Positions 59,029 to 64,000 of a DNA stretch of 64,000 nt are shown one piece after another. Each line of letters opens with the position of its first letter. Position 1 is the stretch's first letter. The notes beneath the pieces were generated by a model. That model made no database searches. It saw nothing but the letters and a program-made list of their open reading frames with translations, and had not been told where the DNA came from. A program made the translations under genes and the position numbers. The DNA comes from Eledone cirrhosa (lineage: Eukaryota > Mollusca > Cephalopoda > Octopoda > Eledonidae), in assembly GCA_964016885.1 (NCBI GenBank), contig OZ024740.1, positions 298,243,525-298,307,524 on the forward strand, read 5' to 3'.

Positions 59029-59209
59029 TGCAAACTAAATTCCCAGCAGAAACATTTGGCAATTGTGTGTGGGGTGTATATGTATGTGTGTGTGTGTGTG
59101 TTGTGGTGTATATGAGTGTGTGTTTGTGTGGTGTATGTGTGGGTGCGTGTGTGTGGGGGGGGGGGGATATGCACGTGTGTGTAGAGAGAGGACCTGTGGG
59201 AAGTTGTAA
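59029..59209. repeat. GT-rich low-complexity block, copy 1
   Basis: Flanks AACATTTGGCAATTGTGTGT and GAGAGAGGACCTGTGGGAAG bracket irregular TGTG/GTGG repeats. The same flanks and order recur at 60220-60431. The overlapping open frames on both strands are low complexity and are rejected as genes. Confidence 0.85.
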
Positions 59210-59652
59210 ACTACCAATTAAATAGTAGTATTGACCTTGGATTTTAAATGTGAAATAACCATAGTCAGTATGATCTTTTTCAGCTCCAAAGGACGTCATC
59301 TGAAACACCGCAATATACTGCATAACACTGCTTCTGAAGTGTTGCTTTGTTAGTAAAGTCTGTAAGTAGTATATGGATAAAAGTTGGAGGGTAGATCAAT
59401 TTCAAATAGTATCAATTTTTCTTTGTTCGGTAAAATTAAAGATTGTAAAACGACTTTATAAAAGCTAACGCAATATTGTTAAACCTTCCTATAGATCAAA
59501 GGATCTATAGTTTACGCCGTTTCTAGACTTTCGTGGGACGTTACTCTCTCTCTCTGAACATCTAACACTTTAATTGTATCTCTCTCTGTATAACGGCCTT
59601 TCTCTCTCTCTCCCTCTGTGTATGTCTCTCTCTCTTTAGATGTGTGTGTGTG

Positions 59653-59726
59653 TATTAGCAAAATTAAATAAGAGGAGGTCTTGGAATATGACCGGGGAAG
59701 GGACGATTATTCGAGACCCGAGGGTA
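59653..59726. mobile_element. TACTCTYGGGTCCCAAATAAT-family MITE, right end only
   Basis: ATTAGCAAAATTAAATAAGA through GATTATTCGAGACCCGAGGG. Confidence 0.7.
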
Positions 59727-59865
59727 CAAGAGGAGAATCTGCTAGACTGATCTGGGCGGATCTAGAGGGCTGAAACTTTATAAAACACTCTAGCTTGTCA
59801 TCTGTGTCACCGCATGTTCCATGCAAGAATTGCTCTCCTCGGTCATCAACGTCATCCTATCATCA

Positions 59866-60194
59866 TACTCTTGGGTCCCAAATAAAAAATGGAGGGGTAA
59901 GTGGGGAGGGAGAATAAACGGGTGTTGGGGTTGGAAAATCGGTAGTTTTTCTAGGTTGTCTCCATTGATTTTTAAAAAAACCAGAAATAGTCATTTAGTT
60001 TACATATTGAGACCCCATCCCATCCTATTTACTTTCTAACGTATGGGATTTCTAGTAATGTACTTTTTTTTTGCCTTGTATAATGTTTTTAAATGTATAA
60101 ATAAAAATTTCGACGGAGATAAATTAGCAAAATTTTAATAAACGTGGGGAAGGGGGGGGGGGGATAAGAGTAGGTGGGGGTCGATTATTTGAGA
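59866..60194. mobile_element. TACTCTYGGGTCCCAAATAAT-family MITE, full length
   Basis: TACTCTTGGGTCCCAAATAA at the left and ATTATTTGAGACCCGATAGT at the right are inverted termini. The body holds TTCTAGGTTGTCTCCATTGA and TTGAGACCCCATCCCATC. Confidence 0.88.
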
Positions 60195-60219
60195 CCCGAT
60201 AGTAGCTAGTCACACAGGT

Positions 60220-60431
60220 GGAAACTAAATTCCAAGAAGAAACATTTGGCAATTTTGTGTGGGGTGTATGTGTATGTGTATGTGTGTTGTGGTGTATATG
60301 AGTGTGTGTTTGTGTGGTGTGTGTGTCTGTTTGTGTGCGTGATGTGTGTGTGTGTGTGTGTCGTGTGGGTGCGTGTGTGTTGGGAGGGGGGTATGCACGT
60401 GTGTGTAGAGAGAGGACCTGTGTGAAGTTGT
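60220..60431. repeat. GT-rich low-complexity block, copy 2
   Basis: Second copy of 59029-59209, with longer GT tracts, about 1.19 kb downstream. Confidence 0.85.
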
Positions 60432-60599
60432 CCTTCCTTGCCTAATGCACAAAATTGTCTGGCACAAGTCCTGAAATCACGTAAGTTTGAATAGCTTAGA
60501 GATGTCTTGGTTCCGTGGTTGAGAAGAAATGTCTGCTTGTTCTACCCAAGGAAATTATGAACGGACATTTTGTTACCGGATTATACACACGGGACGGAT

Positions 60600-61075
60600 T
60601 ATGTCTTTAGTAATGTAATGGAGAGTCACAGAATTTTAAAGAAATAGAGAGAAACTGACGTCTAAAAGTGTATCTCTCGCTTCCAGCTAACTTACCCTTC
60701 CGCCTCTGGGTCCCGGCCGACAGGATGGAAAATACAATCTCTCGGATGACGGCGAAAGAGACGCATTGAAACAAGAATAAAAAGGATAAAGATCCCATAA
60801 CTCCTTGTGGAGTCGTAGAGGTACGGTCATACGGCGTGTCTAGGGTACTTTAAAACCTGGTGGAGCCCAACCCTCTCCAGGTTTGGCCACAGCCGATTTT
60901 TTCTATACAGGAATAATCGACCCCAGTACTGAACTGGTACTTTTTTATCGACCTCGAAAGGATGAAAGGCAATGTTGACCACGGCGGGATTTGAACTCAG
61001 AACGTTCCATGAGTTGGGCCGAATACCTTAAAGTATTCTATCCGACGTCTTAACGACTCTGCCAATTCGCCGATG
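60600..61075 (-). mobile_element. Composite SINE with retroelement-like tail, second copy
   Basis: Same structure as 51860-52437: SINE body from 61075 to about 60780 (AACTCCTTGTGGAGTCGTAG) joined to a tail with GATTGTATTTTCCATCCTGT and CTGGAAGCGAGAG on the minus strand. Confidence 0.7.
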
Positions 61076-61335
61076 GATACAAGAATACGAAAAGCAAATA
61101 CAGTTCAGAATTTCACTTTTATTATTGTCATTATTATTATTCACAAATTAGCGATTGTCTGAAAACACAATAATTGTTTGAAATACAATAATTAGGCATA
61201 AATCAGCAAATTTTTGGGGAAGGGCAAAATTGATTAAAACAAATCCAGTACTTGACAAAGTTGACTTTGGCGGGATTTGAACTCAGAACATAAAGAATAA
61301 GAACAGCTACCACAATCCACCACTCTGAAATAGAA

Positions 61336-61694
61336 TACTCTCGGGTCCCAAATAATAAGGGGAATTAGAATAAGCGGAGTTGGGGTAGAAGATTGATAAT
61401 TTTTCTAGGTTGTCTCCGTTGATTTTATTTAAAAACCAGAATTAGTCGTTTAGTTTACATTTTGAGACCCCGACCCATCTTATTTTATAATGTGTGAGAT
61501 TTCTTGTAATGTTCTTTTTTTGTCATATATAATGTTTTTTAATATTTAAAGAAAATTTATTGTCGTGAGAATGTTATCACTTAAAATAAAATTTCGCCGG
61601 AGATAGGTTAGCAGAATTTAATATGCGGGTGGGTTGACAAAAATCTGAAAAATGAATAAGCGGCGTGGGGAAGATTATTCGAGACTCGAGATTA
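61336..61694. mobile_element. TACTCTYGGGTCCCAAATAAT-family MITE, full length
   Basis: TACTCTCGGGTCCCAAATAA at 61336 and ATTATTCGAGACTCGAGATT ending at 61694. At 359 bp it is the longest and clearest copy. Confidence 0.9.
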
Positions 61695-61759
61695 ATAATA
61701 TGAAAAAGAAAATACGGGATAATAATATACAAAATGTTAAAGCAAGTTCATTAATAATA

Positions 61760-62265
61760 TAGCAACCCCCAGTTTGAGCCTGGTACTTTTTTTCATCGAT
61801 CTCGAAAGGATGGAAGTTAAAGTTGACCTCGGCGGGATTTGAACAAAGAGAGCAGAGAGCCGGAACAAATACCACAAAGTAATGTATCCGACGTTGTAAT
61901 GACCCGGCCAAATTCTCTGCCTCTGATACTGAATTTCTTTTTTTCTCTCTCTTAATCCCATAACTCATGGGGGAATCGTAGAGGAACTATATTGATATAG
62001 GGCATTTTAAAACCTGGCGGAACCTCTCTATGTCTAAAAACAGCAGATTTCTTCGTGAGAAAGATATAGAGTGAGACAAAAAGAAAGTAAGAAAGAGATA
62101 TAGAGGAAGAATCGATCTCAGTACTAGACTGGTACTTTTTCATCGACCTCGAATGGGTGAAAGGCAAAATGGACCTCGGCGGGATCTGAACTCAGGGAAC
62201 AAAGAGCTGAAACGAATATCAGAAAGCATTCTATCCGACGTTCTAACGACTCTGTGATTCGTCGA
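61760..62265 (-). mobile_element. Two tRNA-derived SINE copies in tandem, reverse
   Basis: Copies at about 61760-61925 and 61955-62265 each contain CGGCGGGATTTGAAC- or CGGCGGGATCTGAACTC-type B boxes and TTTTTCATCGA. The second has the long 3' body. Confidence 0.75.
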
Positions 62266-62269
62266 CTAT

Positions 62270-62854
62270 GATACTGAATATAACCCAATGATTAAGCAGT
62301 GGTGGTGAAACTGGGTGGTGAGGCCAGGAAGGGGCATGCCCACCACCACCACCAACACTGCTAATAGTTATATTTTTCTGCCCCAACTACCAAAACATAT
62401 ATCTATTTGTATATACGCTACAATTTATATACATGTTATGTTTATCGCATATCAAATTTTTTTTTATATCTTGGTTGATATTTGATAACAGTGTAATATA
62501 TTATGTTAACTTCCATGGTAAATTTTTTTGTCATATCATAACTTTTTCTCCACATATCACTTTGCCAATTGCTAGTATGTGTCTTCAGAGACAGATTTCA
62601 TAGGTCGTTTATAATTATTGCAAGTTGTAAATGGTCTCAAATTGCATTTTCTGACCATTTTAGAGTGCAAAGAGCTAAACTAATCACTACAACTAAATTG
62701 ACCAATACTGCCAATCCACAATGTGTTGTAAATAGAAGACAGAACACAAACGAATTTGACATTTGAATGGTCATGACTTCGACATAAATGTATCTCACTT
62801 TATTCCAGCGCTTATTTATTTATTTATTTATCTATTGGCATGACTATGTATGGA
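62270..62854. other. Unassigned DNA, no gene seen
   Basis: Contains a CCACCACCACC run near 62340 and AT-rich sequence. The 65-codon open frame at 62569-62766 has no recognisable domain. Confidence 0.35.
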
Positions 62855-64000
62855 ATTTTATTCACAGTTGTATAAATAACAAATTCAAATTGTTTATAAT
62901 TCTTACAGAATAAAAATAGAAACACGAATATAAACATATATAATAAATACAATTAATTATTGCTATGAACCTCACAAATATAATGGACAAAAATATGATA
63001 AAAGCGAAAGAAAAAATACAAAAAACAAAAAAACATCAATTCACCACCAAGTGCAACAATCGATCACACACCACATGACAAGTGTCAACGGAAATTTTTG
63101 AGGCAAGCCAATACGTTCGCAGCATTACCGCGGGTGATGGCGAGGCTAAAGTGCTGAAACAACCAGGCACCAGGGCCGTCTTAACGCATGGGCACACTGG
63201 GCAGTTGCCCGGGGGCCCCACGAGGATAGAGGGCCCATTTATATTTTTATTCCTGTGAGTGGTTGTGTAGGTAGGGGCCCCAGTGCTCTGCTTTGCCCGG
63301 AGGCCTATAATGCTGTTAAGACGGCCCTGCCAGGCACCCTCACGGGCATCACCTGACACCTCGGTAAGACAAGCCGCCAGTGATAACAAGAACTTCGCTG
63401 CCAAATGCTCAACTCCACCAAACGTCTCGAACGTCACGGGCTGGAAAAAATAGTTATTTGATAGTTGTCGGTATTTTAGGATTTTATTCTGTTCACAATG
63501 GAAGCAGTGTCCCTCACATTTACCGCGGTATCAATGATGTGGGAGGAAGCAAAAGAGTCACTGACTGTGGCGTCCCAGATGAGACAATTACCTCTTATCC
63601 AGGAACAAAGAGTAAGACCATCCGGTTTCTTACCATCGATTCTAGATAATCCAGCCGGCTCCAGAGCTGAGGGCATATTTACTGGAGCCAGAGTCCGTTT
63701 AATGATCAGGTTTAGCTTGATGTGGCGGGCGAAACGACCAGCATTTAGGCGGAAGGACAAACCATGTAGGCCTGTGGAGTCTAGCGTCCTGCCACAGCGA
63801 CATCTCAGACTTCCACATACATCGGCTCCCACTCGGAGTGCAATGGGGATGTAGAGACCACCAATGTTGGCCACAGGCAGGGCATCGACACAGTCCCCCT
63901 AGAACTTTACGCTTGCAGAAAGTAAGCGATACCTTGAAAATTGATCAGATTGATCAAAGAGGGAGTCACTTGGATGACGAATCTCTTGAGTTACGCAGAC
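62855..64000 (-). pseudogene. Non-LTR retrotransposon C-terminal ORF and 3' end, broken, running off the right edge
   Basis: Reading leftward, the peptide has DCVDALPVANIGGLY, CGSLRCRCG, GLHGLSFRLNAGRFARH (a C-C-H-H zinc-knuckle pattern), EPAGLSRIDGKKPDGLTL and CLIWDATV. After a shift it continues KYRQLSNNYFFQPVTFETFG and, beyond a MITE at 63171-63329, LFQHFSLAITRGNAANVLACL and stop. The C-C-H-H cluster followed by E..PDG..WDxT resembles the restriction-like endonuclease region of RLE-type non-LTR elements; that class is inference. Breaks seen: an in-frame stop near 63898, a frameshift near 63476 and the MITE. The reverse transcriptase would lie beyond base 64000. The 3' UTR ends near 62855 (TTATTCACAGTTGTATAAAT). 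Confidence 0.75.
63171..63329. mobile_element. 159-bp hAT-like MITE with perfect target duplication and an empty-site paralogue
   Basis: Ends CAGGGCCGTCTTAAC and GTTAAGACGGCCCTG are perfect inverted repeats. The flanks CCAGGCAC at 63163-63170 and 63330-63337 are an identical 8-bp duplication. At 56216 a sister retroelement copy reads AACAACCAGGCACCCTCGCG without the insertion. Confidence 0.95.

Noticed and set aside
58875..59323. Overlapping 60 to 141-codon frames on both strands
   Set aside because: They consist mostly of GT/CA-repeat translation (His/Thr or Val/Cys-rich), with no domain and open on both strands.

Overview
The window looks like nuclear DNA of a coleoid cephalopod, most likely an octopus. 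It is AT-rich, has very long introns, and is saturated with tRNA-derived SINEs carrying the GGTCGATAAAATAAAGTACC core, LINE/SINE tails ending in (GAT)n, and many short inverted-repeat transposons. The species call is inference; no species-diagnostic gene was identified.

Layout. Positions 1-8540 are the right part of a very large minisatellite of 32-bp and 25-bp units that runs off the left edge. It has no stop codon over thousands of bases in all three plus frames, so its long open frames are composition artefacts. Positions 8541-26500 hold no recognisable protein gene. They contain SINE fragments, foldback elements, hAT-like and other MITEs, microsatellites and unassigned AT-rich DNA. Positions 26570-41991 (+) carry a complete eight-coding-exon TMEM30A/CDC50 gene, the beta subunit of P4-ATPase phospholipid flippases. 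Its introns are filled with a LINE 3' end, an inverted pair of nearly identical SINEs, MITEs, a 29-bp tandem repeat and a broken mariner transposase. Positions 42000-48850 are repeats. Positions 48910-52666 (-) carry a complete four-coding-exon TPRKB gene, the Cgi121 subunit of the KEOPS tRNA-modification complex. A tRNA-Ile(AAT) gene lies at 54776-54849 (-), with a decayed second copy at 56879-56952 (-). From 55386 to the right edge there are several 3' ends of one non-LTR retrotransposon family. The longest, a broken open frame at about 62855-64000 (-), is split by a hAT-like MITE.

Only three intact genes were found: TMEM30A, TPRKB and tRNA-Ile. I see no operon-like or pathway linkage between the two protein genes. 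One curiosity is that TPRKB belongs to the complex that makes t6A37 on ANN-decoding tRNAs, and the nearby tRNA-Ile has U36 and A37 as such substrates do. Exon boundaries were read by hand from GT/AG sites, reading-frame continuity and recalled resemblance to the human proteins. No search was run. I did not find a convincing new functional system. The strongest leads are the inverted SINE pair around TMEM30A exons 4-5, the minisatellite higher-order structure, and several MITEs whose target-site duplications or empty sites can be read in this window.
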